Positions 15,188 through 25,162 are shown, counted from the stretch's first letter. The stretch is DNA of 64,000 nt from Salegentibacter lacus (GCF_020164555.1 NZ_JAIQZB010000016.1:42807-106806); one strand, 5' to 3'. Notes: generated by a model not told the origin, from the sequence alone. A program made the numbers and translations.

Positions 15188-17917
15188 TTGCAAACAAACA
15201 TACCTAATATACTTTTTCGCTGTATTTTTATACTGCTTCCTTTCGTTTGTCTAAACGCTCAGGAAATAGGAAAGAAGCAGGAAATAGATATTGACGCCCG
15301 GGAACGCGATTCACTGGTTACTGTTGGCGACTCCTTACCACTCGCCGAGACCATAAGGCTAACCGATAGTATTATTGGAGATTCTTTGCAAACCCCACAA
15401 CAGGGAAATCAATTAATCACAGATGTGGTTCAATACCAGGCTAAGGATTATATGCGAATTAGCCAGAAAGAAAATCGCATGTACCTTTATAATGAAGCGC
15501 AAATTATCTACGGAGATATGCAGATTAATGCCGGCCTGATTATAATGGACAATGAAAAAAATGAAGTTTATGCCTACGGAATCCCAGATTCTACAGGTGC
15601 ATATTCTCAAAAACCGGTTTTTGTACAGGCAAATCAAACTGTGGAGCCAGATTCTATTCGGTTTAATTTTGATACCGAAAGAGCGCTGGTTTACAACTCC
15701 AGAACACAACAAGCAAATTTTAATGTAAGAGGTGAAGTAACCAAGCGGGAAAATGATTCGGTATATTTTATGCAGAATGTTCGTTTTACCACCGATGAAG
15801 ATTTAGATAACCCAGATTACTACTTCTATGCCCGGAGGATAAAATTTGTTCCAGACAAAAAGATTGTAGCGGGCTTTGTAAATATGTATCTCGCCGATGT
15901 TCCTACTCCTTTAGGTCTTCCGTTCGGATATTTTCCCTTAACCGAGGAAGAAACATCAGGTTTTATTATTCCCAGTTTTGGGGATAGCCAGCGTGGTTAT
16001 TTTCTTCAAAATGGAGGCTATTATTTCGCGATTAGTGATTATGTAGATTTGCTAACCTTAGGAGATTATTATACCAACGGAAGTTATGCGGTAAGATTGG
16101 AAAGCAACTATGCTAAACGTTATCGCTATCGCGGAAATGTAAGAATACGTTATGAAAACCTTTTTCAGAGTGAACGCGGTTTCCCTGATTTTGCAGAACA
16201 ATCGGTTTACAATATTCAGTGGTCACATAACCAGGATGCCAAGGCAAATCCTAATTCCAGGTTTAGTGCCTCGGTAAACTTAGGAAGTAGTACTTATTAT
16301 CAGAATTCTGTAAATCAAATGAATACAGGTAACTTCTTAACAAATACTTTAAGTTCTTCGGTTTCGTATAGTAAAACCTTTCCCGGTGAACCTCAGATTA
16401 ATTTAAGCCTTGCAGCACGGCATCAACAAAATACAAGGACGCAAACTATAAATATGAGTTTGCCTACGCTACAGGCAAGTATGACACGTATTTATCCTTT
16501 TGCTCCAGGTACCGGAGCGAAAAAAGGTATAATTGAAAATATAAACTTTCAGTATAACATAAGGGCAGAAAATCAAATTAGAACAACAGATTCCTTGTTT
16601 TTTAAACCTGAGATGTTTCAAGAAGCAAATTACGGGGCGCAACATTCTATACCGGTATCTACCAACTTTAAATTATTCAATTACTTAAGTGTTAGCGCTA
16701 ACGCCAATTATGAGGAGAATTGGGTTTTTAAGACTTTTGATCAATCTTACGACGAATTTAATAACGAAGTGGTAATTGATACCGTTAGCGGATTTGATTC
16801 TTACCGAACGTATAATTTTGGAGCGAGTGTAGGAACTACCTTATATGGATTAAAGAACTTTGGAAAGGATAAAAAAATTCAGGCCATCAGGCACGTAATG
16901 CGCCCGTCCATAAGTTATAATGTTAATCCTGCATTCGATCAGTTTTACGATACCTATGAGCGTATTGATCCGGCAAATCCTATTGAAACCAATATGGTAG
17001 ATTATTCCAGATTTGATGGGACATTATATGGTGCTCCCGGAAACAGGTTTTCAAGTTCTCTTGGGCTTAGTTTAAGCAATACCCTGGAAGCTAAAGTACG
17101 TTCTAAAGACAGTACGGCAACCGAACCTGAAAAAATCACCCTATTAAATAACTTTAGCATGAGTACTGCTTATAATTTGGCGGGAGAAGATGGGCAGCCT
17201 AAGCTTTCTCCTATCGCCCTAAGAGGTAGTATTCCCATAGTACGCGATAAACTGGATATTAACGTGGCCGGAAATATGGATATATATGCTTTAGATAATA
17301 ATAATAGACGAACAGATAAACTGAACATCAATAATGGAGGTAGCTTATTTAGGTTTACCAACGCAAACGTAAGTTTTGGTTATTCTTTTTCCAGTAAAGA
17401 TTTTGATGATGAGGGCGAAGATGAAAGTGAAGATGAAGTAGACAATGATACCTATCGCGGTGGCGGAAGACGAGACGACCTTTTTGGTAAAGGATCTGAC
17501 TTGGAAGGGAAATTTTATGATGAAGAAGAAGATCCTTTTGCTGATGAAGATCGCGAAGAAAGAAACGATAACTGGTACAATTACAAAATCCCATGGGATT
17601 TGCGAGTATCTTATACCATGACTTATAATAATACTGCTCGACAAAACGAGATTACCTCCCACTCTATTATGTTTTCCGGAGATATAGAACTTTCTCCAAA
17701 ATGGGCTGTTGGAGCCTCTTCGGGTTACGATTTAAAAGAATTAGGATTTACTTATACCCAATTAAGATTTCAGCGTGATTTAAATACCTGGCGACTAAGT
17801 TTTAACTGGGTGCCTTTTAGCGAACGTAGGTCTTGGTATTTCTTTATCGGGATAAAATCGGCTATCTTAAGCGATATCAAGTACGACAAACGTAATGAAC
17901 CGGATCGTAGATTATAA
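15188..17917 (+). CDS. lptD: LPS-assembly protein LptD (Bacteroidota form)
   Basis: A 909-residue outer-membrane protein that inserts lipopolysaccharide into the outer leaflet. A signal peptide (IFILLPFVCLNAQ) is followed by an OstA-like jellyroll at about 75-190 (NEAQIIYGDMQINAGLIIMD) and a large beta-barrel with LAGVNMYLADVPTPLGLPFG-like features (here FVNMYLADVPTPLGLPFGY, the conserved plug/barrel entry) and a C-terminal strand region. The start is a TTG: no ATG precedes the signal peptide in frame. Residues about 738-795 form a strongly acidic, low-complexity loop (DDEGEDESEDEVDND ... DEDREERND) inside the barrel half. The gene is next to an amidase and an MCE gene, an envelope biogenesis neighbourhood. 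Confidence 0.9.
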   Translation: MQTNIPNILFRCIFILLPFVCLNAQEIGKKQEIDIDARERDSLVTVGDSLPLAETIRLTDSIIGDSLQTPQQGNQLITDVVQYQAKDYMRISQKENRMYLYNEAQIIYGDMQINAGLIIMDNEKNEVYAYGIPDSTGAYSQKPVFVQANQTVEPDSIRFNFDTERALVYNSRTQQANFNVRGEVTKRENDSVYFMQNVRFTTDEDLDNPDYYFYARRIKFVPDKKIVAGFVNMYLADVPTPLGLPFGYFPLTEEETSGFIIPSFGDSQRGYFLQNGGYYFAISDYVDLLTLGDYYTNGSYAVRLESNYAKRYRYRGNVRIRYENLFQSERGFPDFAEQSVYNIQWSHNQDAKANPNSRFSASVNLGSSTYYQNSVNQMNTGNFLTNTLSSSVSYSKTFPGEPQINLSLAARHQQNTRTQTINMSLPTLQASMTRIYPFAPGTGAKKGIIENINFQYNIRAENQIRTTDSLFFKPEMFQEANYGAQHSIPVSTNFKLFNYLSVSANANYEENWVFKTFDQSYDEFNNEVVIDTVSGFDSYRTYNFGASVGTTLYGLKNFGKDKKIQAIRHVMRPSISYNVNPAFDQFYDTYERIDPANPIETNMVDYSRFDGTLYGAPGNRFSSSLGLSLSNTLEAKVRSKDSTATEPEKITLLNNFSMSTAYNLAGEDGQPKLSPIALRGSIPIVRDKLDINVAGNMDIYALDNNNRRTDKLNINNGGSLFRFTNANVSFGYSFSSKDFDDEGEDESEDEVDNDTYRGGGRRDDLFGKGSDLEGKFYDEEEDPFADEDREERNDNWYNYKIPWDLRVSYTMTYNNTARQNEITSHSIMFSGDIELSPKWAVGASSGYDLKELGFTYTQLRFQRDLNTWRLSFNWVPFSERRSWYFFIGIKSAILSDIKYDKRNEPDRRL

Positions 17918-17933
17918 AATTTAAAAGTTTAAA

Positions 17934-18320
17934 ATGATGAAAAAAATAATTAAAACCGATAAAGCCCCGGCTCCCATTGGGCCTTATAATCAGGCTGTTT
18001 TAACCGGAAATATGCTTTATATTTCAGGACAAATAGCGCTGAATCCTGAAACTAACGAGCTGGAAACCGGCGAACTTCAAGCCGAAACCACGAGAGTAAT
18101 GCAAAATCTAAAAGCGATTCTTGCCGAAGCAGGAATGAATTTCGAAAATGTAATAAAGACGTCAATTTTTATTAGCGATATGAATAATTTCGCTAAAATA
18201 AATGAAGTGTACGGATCTTATTTTAATGCAGAGACCGCGCCAGCCAGGGAAACTGTAGAAGTTGCGAATCTTCCTAAATTTGTAAATGTAGAGATTAGCG
18301 CAATTGCGGTAAAAGACTAA
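17934..18320 (+). CDS. ridA: RidA family 2-iminobutanoate/2-iminopropanoate deaminase
   Basis: A 128-residue RidA/YjgF protein that hydrolyses reactive enamine/imine intermediates released by PLP enzymes. Signature pieces are APAPIGPYNQAV near the N-terminus, LYISGQIALNP, and APARETVEVANLPK with the substrate-binding Arg near residue 105. Length matches the family. Two adjacent ATGs (17934, 17937) can serve as start. It follows lptD by 16 bases and may be co-transcribed. Its 3' end overlaps the convergent next gene by four bases. Confidence 0.93.
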   Translation: MMKKIIKTDKAPAPIGPYNQAVLTGNMLYISGQIALNPETNELETGELQAETTRVMQNLKAILAEAGMNFENVIKTSIFISDMNNFAKINEVYGSYFNAETAPARETVEVANLPKFVNVEISAIAVKD

Positions 18321-19207
18321 TAATTGCTGAAGAGATAGGCTTCCCGTTCAAAATAATTGGAATAATAACCTTCAAAAGATTGTTGGTCTTGGCCAAAATG
18401 TTCCATTTTATATAAACCGGCAAAAATGAAGATATTAAAATCATAATGAAAGATTTTATCCATTTTCTGGAAAAAGCCTGAGCCTTCCTTAAATTTCTCC
18501 AGAGGGTTATTTAAATAGGCGTTTAGCACATTAAAATCGTGATATTGAAAAACGTGAATTAATTCGTGCGAAACCGTGTTATAGTTGAATCCGCCGGTGT
18601 CAGGATTAAGTAATATGGCGGTGCTTATTGCTCGTCCCAGATAGTAGTCATTACCATCCTCATATCCAAACGTATTGTTTCCGGAAAAAACGAATTCTCC
18701 AAGTCTTAAACTTAATTTTGGTTCAAATTTGTTTTGAACGGCGGTGTAGGCAGTTAAAAGAAAAGACACCGGTTGAATTCTGTATTTAACCTGAAAACGA
18801 TCCCTGGTATGAAACTCTATTCGGTTAAAACCAATATTTAAATTCCATTGTTCCCAGAAATTTCGGTTTGAAGCAGCATTTTCTATAATTGAAGTTCCTG
18901 CAGAGTTCATAAATTTTGCCGGCCAGCCATAAGTGAGATTTTTCTGTTTAGAAATTCTCCCGGCAAGAAGCTTACTCTCATAGACCAAATAACCACCAAG
19001 AGCGCCCTGTGCCATTCCTTTAAACAGCACTTTCCCTAGTTTTTCCTGCGGTTTTTTATTGATCACTGCGCCAATTCCACTAAAAACAGATCCTATTCCT
19101 ATATTGAAAATAGTCGCTTCAGTATTATTGTTTTGTGAACGCAACGAGGAAGTTGAGATCAATAAAACAACTATGAATAATAGAAGAAAGCGGGGTGACC
19201 AATTCAA
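18317..19207 (-). CDS. Exported protein with HELIH metal-binding motif, unknown function
   Basis: A 296-residue protein with an N-terminal signal or anchor (FLLLFIVVLLISTSSL, then RSQ). The middle carries Gly-rich amphipathic strands, and near residue 228 is TVSHELIHVFQYHDF, an HExxH zinc-protease-like motif followed by a His/Asp cluster, with a Glu-containing segment (FEREAYLFSNY) at the very C-terminus. The motif plus downstream Glu resembles a gluzincin-type site, but the rest of the chain is strand-rich and matches no protease fold I recognise. It could be an inactive structural relative. It is co-directional with mgsA and pfkA. Confidence 0.65.
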   Translation of the reverse strand: MNWSPRFLLLFIVVLLISTSSLRSQNNNTEATIFNIGIGSVFSGIGAVINKKPQEKLGKVLFKGMAQGALGGYLVYESKLLAGRISKQKNLTYGWPAKFMNSAGTSIIENAASNRNFWEQWNLNIGFNRIEFHTRDRFQVKYRIQPVSFLLTAYTAVQNKFEPKLSLRLGEFVFSGNNTFGYEDGNDYYLGRAISTAILLNPDTGGFNYNTVSHELIHVFQYHDFNVLNAYLNNPLEKFKEGSGFFQKMDKIFHYDFNIFIFAGLYKMEHFGQDQQSFEGYYSNYFEREAYLFSNY

Positions 19208-19228
19208 GAAAAACAGCTTAAGTTAGAT

Positions 19229-19594
19229 TTAGAAAGCCTGCATCAATAACCTGGCGCTTGCCGGGTTTGTAGCCAGCGGAATATCATGTACATCACATAA
19301 ACGCATCAACATAAAAATATCGGGTTCGTGAGGGTGCTTATCTAAAGGATCTCTAAAGAAAATTACCATATCTACTTTACCTTCAGCAATACGGGAAGCT
19401 ATTTGTGCATCTCCACCTAAGGGTCCCGAAAGTAATTTTTCAACTTCAAAACCGGCGGATTCTGTTTTAGCTCCGGTGGTACCCGTGGCAATTAGTGTAA
19501 TATTTTTAGCCTGAAGGGCTTCCTTATGGTTGTTTAAAAACTGAACCATTTCGGCCTTTTTACCGTTGTGGGCAATAATTGCAACTGTTTTCAT
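19229..19594 (-). CDS. mgsA: Methylglyoxal synthase
   Basis: A 121-residue cytoplasmic enzyme that turns dihydroxyacetone phosphate into methylglyoxal plus phosphate, a glycolytic bypass used when phosphate is short. Family signatures are IAHNGKK with the catalytic-site His, TGTTG, LSGPLGGDAQ with the catalytic Asp, and FFRDPLDKHPHEPD. E. coli MgsA is 152 residues; this one lacks the extra ends but keeps the active-site residues. It lies three bases after the stop of pfkA's upstream neighbour arrangement, directly downstream of pfkA, so it is likely co-transcribed with it and shares the same triose-phosphate supply. Confidence 0.94.
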   Translation of the reverse strand: MKTVAIIAHNGKKAEMVQFLNNHKEALQAKNITLIATGTTGAKTESAGFEVEKLLSGPLGGDAQIASRIAEGKVDMVIFFRDPLDKHPHEPDIFMLMRLCDVHDIPLATNPASARLLMQAF

Positions 19595-19597
19595 AAG

Positions 19598-20584
19598 TTA
19601 GACAGATAATATATCAGAAATGCGAAGCAATTCTTTATTAATAGTTGGTTTTGCTTTTAATGCTTTTTCGAGTTCAATAGGTTGGACTTCATTATTCATC
19701 ATTCCAACCATAATATCTTGTTGACCATCCAGGGCGAGTTCTACCGCTTTTACACATAATCTACTCGCCAGAACACGATCAAAACAAGTGGGACTTCCTC
19801 CCCGCTGAATATGGCCTAAAACAGTAACTTTAGCATCGTAATAGGGTAAATTTTCCTTAACGTAAGCTGCTAATTCAAAAACGTTTTTACCTATTTTATC
19901 ACCTTCAGAAACAATTACTATACTTGAGGTTTTCCCTGAACGGCGGCTACGCTCCAAAGAATTTAGTAAACGATCTAAACCAAGGTCTTCTTCAGGAATT
20001 AAAATCTCTTCTGCACCAGCGCCAATTCCACTGTTTAGAGCAATAAAACCGGCATCCCTTCCCATTACTTCCACAAAAAACAATCTATTGTGGGAACTGG
20101 CTGTATCCCGAATTTTATCTACTGCATCAATAACCGTATTTAAAGCGGTATCGTAACCAATGGTATAGTGTGTTCCAAAAATATCGTTATCTATAGTCCC
20201 GGGTACACCAATAACAGGAATATTATGTTCTTCACTAAATATTTTTCCGCCTCTAAACGTGCCGTCACCACCAATAAGGATCATCACGTCAACATTTGCC
20301 TTTTTTAGATTTGCAGCAGCTTTTTCACGACCTTCCTTAGTGAGAAATTCTTTAGACCTGGCCGATTTCAGGATAGTTCCGCCCAAATTAATGATATTTC
20401 TTACGCTACGGGCATTAAGTTCTATATAATCATTTTCTATCATCCCCTGAAAACCCCTCATAAATCCAAGACATTCAACACGGTAATAGGCACTGGCTCT
20501 TGCTATGGCTCTAATTGCAGCATTCATTCCGGGGGAATCTCCTCCAGAAGTCATTACTCCAATTTTTTTTATTCTTTTTGTCAT
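19598..20584 (-). CDS. pfkA: ATP-dependent 6-phosphofructokinase
   Basis: A 328-residue PFK-A family enzyme that phosphorylates fructose 6-phosphate in glycolysis. Visible motifs are GVMTSGGDSPGMNAA (nucleotide site), GGDGTFRGG, GTIDNDI with the catalytic Asp, EVMGRDAGF, and GHIQRGGSPT. The Gly in GGDGT points to ATP rather than pyrophosphate as donor. Length is typical. The next gene downstream is methylglyoxal synthase, three bases away. Certain identification. Confidence 0.96.
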   Translation of the reverse strand: MTKRIKKIGVMTSGGDSPGMNAAIRAIARASAYYRVECLGFMRGFQGMIENDYIELNARSVRNIINLGGTILKSARSKEFLTKEGREKAAANLKKANVDVMILIGGDGTFRGGKIFSEEHNIPVIGVPGTIDNDIFGTHYTIGYDTALNTVIDAVDKIRDTASSHNRLFFVEVMGRDAGFIALNSGIGAGAEEILIPEEDLGLDRLLNSLERSRRSGKTSSIVIVSEGDKIGKNVFELAAYVKENLPYYDAKVTVLGHIQRGGSPTCFDRVLASRLCVKAVELALDGQQDIMVGMMNNEVQPIELEKALKAKPTINKELLRISDILSV

Positions 20585-20668
20585 ATTTTCAATTTCTTGC
20601 CTAAAATTACAAACTCAGAAGCTACCTGAAAAGAAAAATGATTAAGTTTTAAAGTTTTCTTTCCAATT

Positions 20669-23600
20669 TTAGTTTTCATCGGGAAAACGAATATAATCGG
20701 GAGAAACGGGGCGTGAAGCCTCGCTATTTTCAGTTTCACTATTTAAAGACTGAATCTCGGTATTTGCAATTTTTCTAATCAATTCTTTAAAAGTATCGAA
20801 ATCTACAGAATAAGATATACCAATACCCTGGGTAAAGCCTATTTCCTCTCCTATAAACTGAATATTATTTTCCCTGTTAAAAACCTTGGCTCTTAAAGTC
20901 CCATCTTCATTTAATAAGAAATCGATTTCCAAGTCACCAACAATAACAGATTCGGTTACTCCGCCAATGGGCACTCCAACCTGGCCGTTTATAATTACCC
21001 GATCGCTAATTTGGGTAGAAAGCGTTAATCCAAAACGATCTACGGTTTGTTGATCTGGGGTGCGATCGCCCTGTACATAATTAACACCCACCTGGAACTT
21101 ACCATCGTCCCCGGCAAAAATATCGTTTACTATACTTGACGCCCTTTCTGCCAAAGTTCCCGTAATCGCATTTTGCCTCAAACCAAATTCACTATAAAAA
21201 GCTCCCTGGGTAACCAGGAATAATGCCTGTAATTCTTTACTGGAACGGTCGTCCATTCTATATTCTAATTCAGATCTCACCACAGAACTGGCATTTGGGA
21301 AAGCAATATCAAAAGTAATATCTGGTTGTTCTATTTCTCCCTGAAGATTAATAACTACTTCAACAGGGATTTTTCTGTTAATCGATGGGTTTTCCAGTAA
21401 AACTGCGGGATTGGCATTTAAAGCATAAATGGCGCTTACATCCAGTTGCGCATCTGTAGGATCCCCATTCCAGTTAATGCTACCCCCAGATTCTACATTA
21501 AAAACTTTTTGGACCAGCCCGGCATATTTAAAGTTATACACGCCTTCATAAACAACGAAATCACCCCACATATTAAACTTGCCACTGGTATTAATTTCCA
21601 GAAGCAAATTCCCTGAACCACGTCCCCTTAAAGTGCTACCACTGGTTTGGTCTACCACTACTTCTACTTCAGCATCATTTGTGATATCCAGGTCAAAAAT
21701 AAGTTCTAAACCGGTCACTTCAGGAAGTTCTATGGTTTCTCCGGCTTCACGGGCTGCTTTTTCTTCAGGGCTTAAGAAATGAATGTAAGAGTTATCTCCA
21801 ACCGATTCAGTATCACTCAAAGGAATTTTAAAAACGGTTCCACGCTCGGTTGTGGCTGTAACATCTATGACTAATTGATCAGTAGGGCCAACGATACTTG
21901 CATCGCCGCTAATAAACGCTGTCCCATAATAAAGAGCATCTTCATCCCCTTCAGTATCTAAAACCAGAAGCCTGTCGGTATCAATATTAAGGTCTAAATC
22001 CCATTCGGTAAAATTTGTATGACCTATACTACCATTAAGAATTCCGGTTGTTTGGTATTTGGTATCTACGATTTCAACATCATCAAATACAAATTCCTGC
22101 TGAGTTAAATTAACTACGGCTTCATCTTTAAAATCCAGGTCAATGTTAAGGTAAGGGACTCTTAAACCTGCATTTTCGAGACTTAACTCTCCCGCGAAAT
22201 CGGGATTCTTATAATTTCCGGAAACCTGGGCATTTCCCGAAGCAGCACCCCTAATATTGCTAAGTACTTCCCCTCCTAAAGGACTAAAAGCAGCGAGATT
22301 TAATTCATCTAAATCAATATCCATATCAATGGTAGGTTCATTTCCGCTAACATTTATACTTCCAATGGCATTTAAAGATTCATTCCCGTTTTTACGCAAA
22401 TTTGCATTTATAGCGTAATTCGTAAGGTTTTCATTTCCTTCTACCTCAAGAACCAGGTTACCCAGCAAATTATCATTAATATTTAAAGAATCTACCCGTA
22501 GGTTTGTATTAGGATAATAGGCCCCGCTTTCCTGTAGTAAATCAAATTTACCATTAAGTGTTCCGGCAAGGTCAAGGCTATCTATATGTGGGGTGATTTT
22601 TCCAATATCAACATTGTCAAATTCCATTTTAAAATCCTTATAAGTGGAATCCCGCATCACACCGCTAAGCCTTATTTCCTCATTTTTATGATTCATTACT
22701 AAAGAATCTATGGCAAAATCTTTAAAATCGAGGTCAAAGACTATTTTATTGTTTTTGTTGCCTTCTTCATTTATATACCAGGTATTATTTTTAAAAGTAA
22801 GATCGGACCGCTGAACACCAACTACCGATTTATTTTCTTCGTTAATCGTGTGAAAGAGATTGAGATTAAAGAAATCTTCATTGTTCTTTCCTCCCTGAAA
22901 TTCAGATCTTATAAACAGTGTGTCACGCTGTGTTACGTTAATGAAGCTGAATTCTGAAAAATTGTAAAAGTCTGTTGAAACGCTATCAGCATCAAAATAG
23001 GTGTTATATATAGGGTTTGTGTTATCTACGTTTAGATTAACGGTTTCCATCATATTTCCGAAGATATCTATCCTGGGCGAACGGAAATTCACTTTAAACT
23101 CAGATTCATCTGAAGCTAAATGCCCGCGAATAAAAGTATTTGGTGCCAGGTTAATTTCCGGATAAAAAACTTCTATAATCTTATTATAAATATCAAAATC
23201 GAATTCCAGGTATTGGTTATTGGTAATTGTCCTAGGTTGATAATTAGTATAAATACTTCCCAGGGAATTCTCGATTAAAGGTCTTATTTCTGAAAGCTTA
23301 AAATCTCCTGTAATTTCCCCGCTTATCACATCGGGAGAGTTAATACTTAAGGTTCTTTCCCTGCCTTCAAAACTTGAAGTAACACTGAAATCATCGAAAT
23401 AATAAAGATCGTTCTGATTTTGATAAGAAGTATTCAATAATAAAATTTCACCAAAAGCATCATCGATATCAGTTCCTTTCATATTCATAATCACATCACC
23501 TTTAAAAATAGAAAGGCTATCGCGAGAAACAAAATTGAGCGCATTAAGATCGGCATAACCTATAGATGCTTCAAAATCGTAGTTATTAATATCTTCAGAA

Positions 23601-25069
23601 AGGTCGGCTAACCCATTGAATTCCATTTGCAGGTTAGGATCTCTAGCCATTAATAACCCATTAAAAACAGGATTTCTAAGATTCCCTATAACTCTAATAC
23701 TTTGATAAGTATACCCGTTGAATTGCAATTTAGAAATTTGCCCTTTTAATTCGGCATCCAGGGTTTCAGCGTCAAAACCGGTACCATCTATATCCAGATT
23801 GAAACTGGTTTTCCCCAGACTTTCATTATTGGCCAGTTTTCCAATATTTACATCTTCAAAAATTAGTTTTCCCTCGTAGGTAACGTCTCTGGTATTATTA
23901 AATCCGCGTAGAACCACATCAGCTTCAGCTGAACCTAATTGGGTATTTATAATCACATCGGCATCTAAATTTGAACTGGTAACTAAGGCGTCTCCCTGCA
24001 TTCTTAAATTGCCAAATTCGCGAAGGCTTTCAGGTAGTTTTCCCTGAAGGTCACCGGGCAATAAATTCACGAGATCGTAATAATTAGTAGTGAAATCGCT
24101 AAAATTTCCGGTAAGTTTAAAATCTTCCCCACCTTTGGAAAAGGCGCCTTCAATATTAACATGTCCAACTACCCTGCTACGATCCATCCCGGTTAGCTCT
24201 AGATTTGGAAGAACAAAATCGTTTAAAGTACCATTTATATCGGTATTTAATTGCATAATCTGGTCCTCACCAAAATTGGCATAAAAAGTCTGTAGATCGG
24301 TACTAGAAATAATACTTTCAGTAAAAGTTCCTGATATTTCTACTTTATTTACAAAATCAGAAAAATACTCGGTTTCATAATTAAATTCAAGATCTCCTTT
24401 AACTAAAGATTGCGGAGTTTGGATAGCGAGATTATCCATTATCATTCGCTGGGGACTATAGAAAAAATTTGTACTCAAATTATCTATTCTTAATCCGCGC
24501 TTTTCATAGCCTTTAAGTCCTTCGATATTAACATCTATCTCAGGTCCATTGATTTTTAAATCTGTGGCATAAATATTTAGATCATCCAGGACCACGAATT
24601 CAGGGTTTTCACTCTCTTCGTTTATAAAACTGTAATAGCCATTGTTAATTTCAACCCTGTCAACCAAAAGCTCAAACTGCGTAGAATCTCCTGTAGGTTC
24701 TGTGCTTAACTGCTGAATAAAATAGGCAAGATTATCCCTGTCTTCTCCTTTATATTTCCGCATATTTAATTCTAAACCATCTAAGTAGGTTTTGCCCAAA
24801 TGTGGCTTATTGCTAAAGAGATTTGAAATTCCTAAAAGGGAAGTGCGTAATTCTTTTGAAAAAATTAAGGTATCTTTATGATGGTCTTCAATGTAAATTC
24901 CGCTAATTTTCACTCTCCCAAAATAAGTTAAACTTACCCGGTCTACAGAAATATTTACATTATTGTTTTCGTTAATAGAAGTAGTAATTCGGCTAGCAAC
25001 ACCTGTTTGAACAGCAGGAATGGAGAAAACGATCAAAATTATGATAAAAAGTAAAACCAGCGCAACCAC
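20669..25069 (-). CDS. TamB/YtfN-like translocation and assembly module protein
   Basis: A 1466-residue protein with an N-terminal hydrophobic anchor (VALVLLFIIILIVFSI) and a very long run of beta strands rich in Asp/Asn/Gly, ending in the TamB (DUF490) domain (FPNASSVVRSELEYRMD, QALFLVTQGAFYSE near residue 1280). TamB forms a periplasm-spanning lipid-conducting groove from inner to outer membrane and works with TamA/BamA-type barrels. The start is unclear: the GTG at 25069 opens inside the hydrophobic segment, while the in-frame bases upstream to 25108 encode a natural-looking basic leader (KRIKKFWKILTRT) but contain no ATG, GTG or TTG. A rare start codon is possible. It diverges from tsaD. 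Confidence 0.87.
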   Translation of the reverse strand: MVALVLLFIIILIVFSIPAVQTGVASRITTSINENNNVNISVDRVSLTYFGRVKISGIYIEDHHKDTLIFSKELRTSLLGISNLFSNKPHLGKTYLDGLELNMRKYKGEDRDNLAYFIQQLSTEPTGDSTQFELLVDRVEINNGYYSFINEESENPEFVVLDDLNIYATDLKINGPEIDVNIEGLKGYEKRGLRIDNLSTNFFYSPQRMIMDNLAIQTPQSLVKGDLEFNYETEYFSDFVNKVEISGTFTESIISSTDLQTFYANFGEDQIMQLNTDINGTLNDFVLPNLELTGMDRSRVVGHVNIEGAFSKGGEDFKLTGNFSDFTTNYYDLVNLLPGDLQGKLPESLREFGNLRMQGDALVTSSNLDADVIINTQLGSAEADVVLRGFNNTRDVTYEGKLIFEDVNIGKLANNESLGKTSFNLDIDGTGFDAETLDAELKGQISKLQFNGYTYQSIRVIGNLRNPVFNGLLMARDPNLQMEFNGLADLSEDINNYDFEASIGYADLNALNFVSRDSLSIFKGDVIMNMKGTDIDDAFGEILLLNTSYQNQNDLYYFDDFSVTSSFEGRERTLSINSPDVISGEITGDFKLSEIRPLIENSLGSIYTNYQPRTITNNQYLEFDFDIYNKIIEVFYPEINLAPNTFIRGHLASDESEFKVNFRSPRIDIFGNMMETVNLNVDNTNPIYNTYFDADSVSTDFYNFSEFSFINVTQRDTLFIRSEFQGGKNNEDFFNLNLFHTINEENKSVVGVQRSDLTFKNNTWYINEEGNKNNKIVFDLDFKDFAIDSLVMNHKNEEIRLSGVMRDSTYKDFKMEFDNVDIGKITPHIDSLDLAGTLNGKFDLLQESGAYYPNTNLRVDSLNINDNLLGNLVLEVEGNENLTNYAINANLRKNGNESLNAIGSINVSGNEPTIDMDIDLDELNLAAFSPLGGEVLSNIRGAASGNAQVSGNYKNPDFAGELSLENAGLRVPYLNIDLDFKDEAVVNLTQQEFVFDDVEIVDTKYQTTGILNGSIGHTNFTEWDLDLNIDTDRLLVLDTEGDEDALYYGTAFISGDASIVGPTDQLVIDVTATTERGTVFKIPLSDTESVGDNSYIHFLSPEEKAAREAGETIELPEVTGLELIFDLDITNDAEVEVVVDQTSGSTLRGRGSGNLLLEINTSGKFNMWGDFVVYEGVYNFKYAGLVQKVFNVESGGSINWNGDPTDAQLDVSAIYALNANPAVLLENPSINRKIPVEVVINLQGEIEQPDITFDIAFPNASSVVRSELEYRMDDRSSKELQALFLVTQGAFYSEFGLRQNAITGTLAERASSIVNDIFAGDDGKFQVGVNYVQGDRTPDQQTVDRFGLTLSTQISDRVIINGQVGVPIGGVTESVIVGDLEIDFLLNEDGTLRAKVFNRENNIQFIGEEIGFTQGIGISYSVDFDTFKELIRKIANTEIQSLNSETENSEASRPVSPDYIRFPDEN

Positions 25070-25096
25070 TGTTCTAGTTAATATTTTCCAGAATTT

Positions 25097-25124
25097 TTTG
25101 ATACGCTTTTATATTTTAACTTTG
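25097..25124 (+). promoter_or_regulatory. Promoter of the tsaD unit (TTTG-N16-TAACTTTG)
   Basis: TTTG at 25097-25100 and TAACTTTG at 25117-25124 match the -33 and -7 elements, with a spacer one base shorter than usual, 39 bases before the tsaD ATG. Confidence 0.55.
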
Positions 25125-25162
25125 TACACAATATTAACAATTTCTATGCCCCTTATTTCTTA

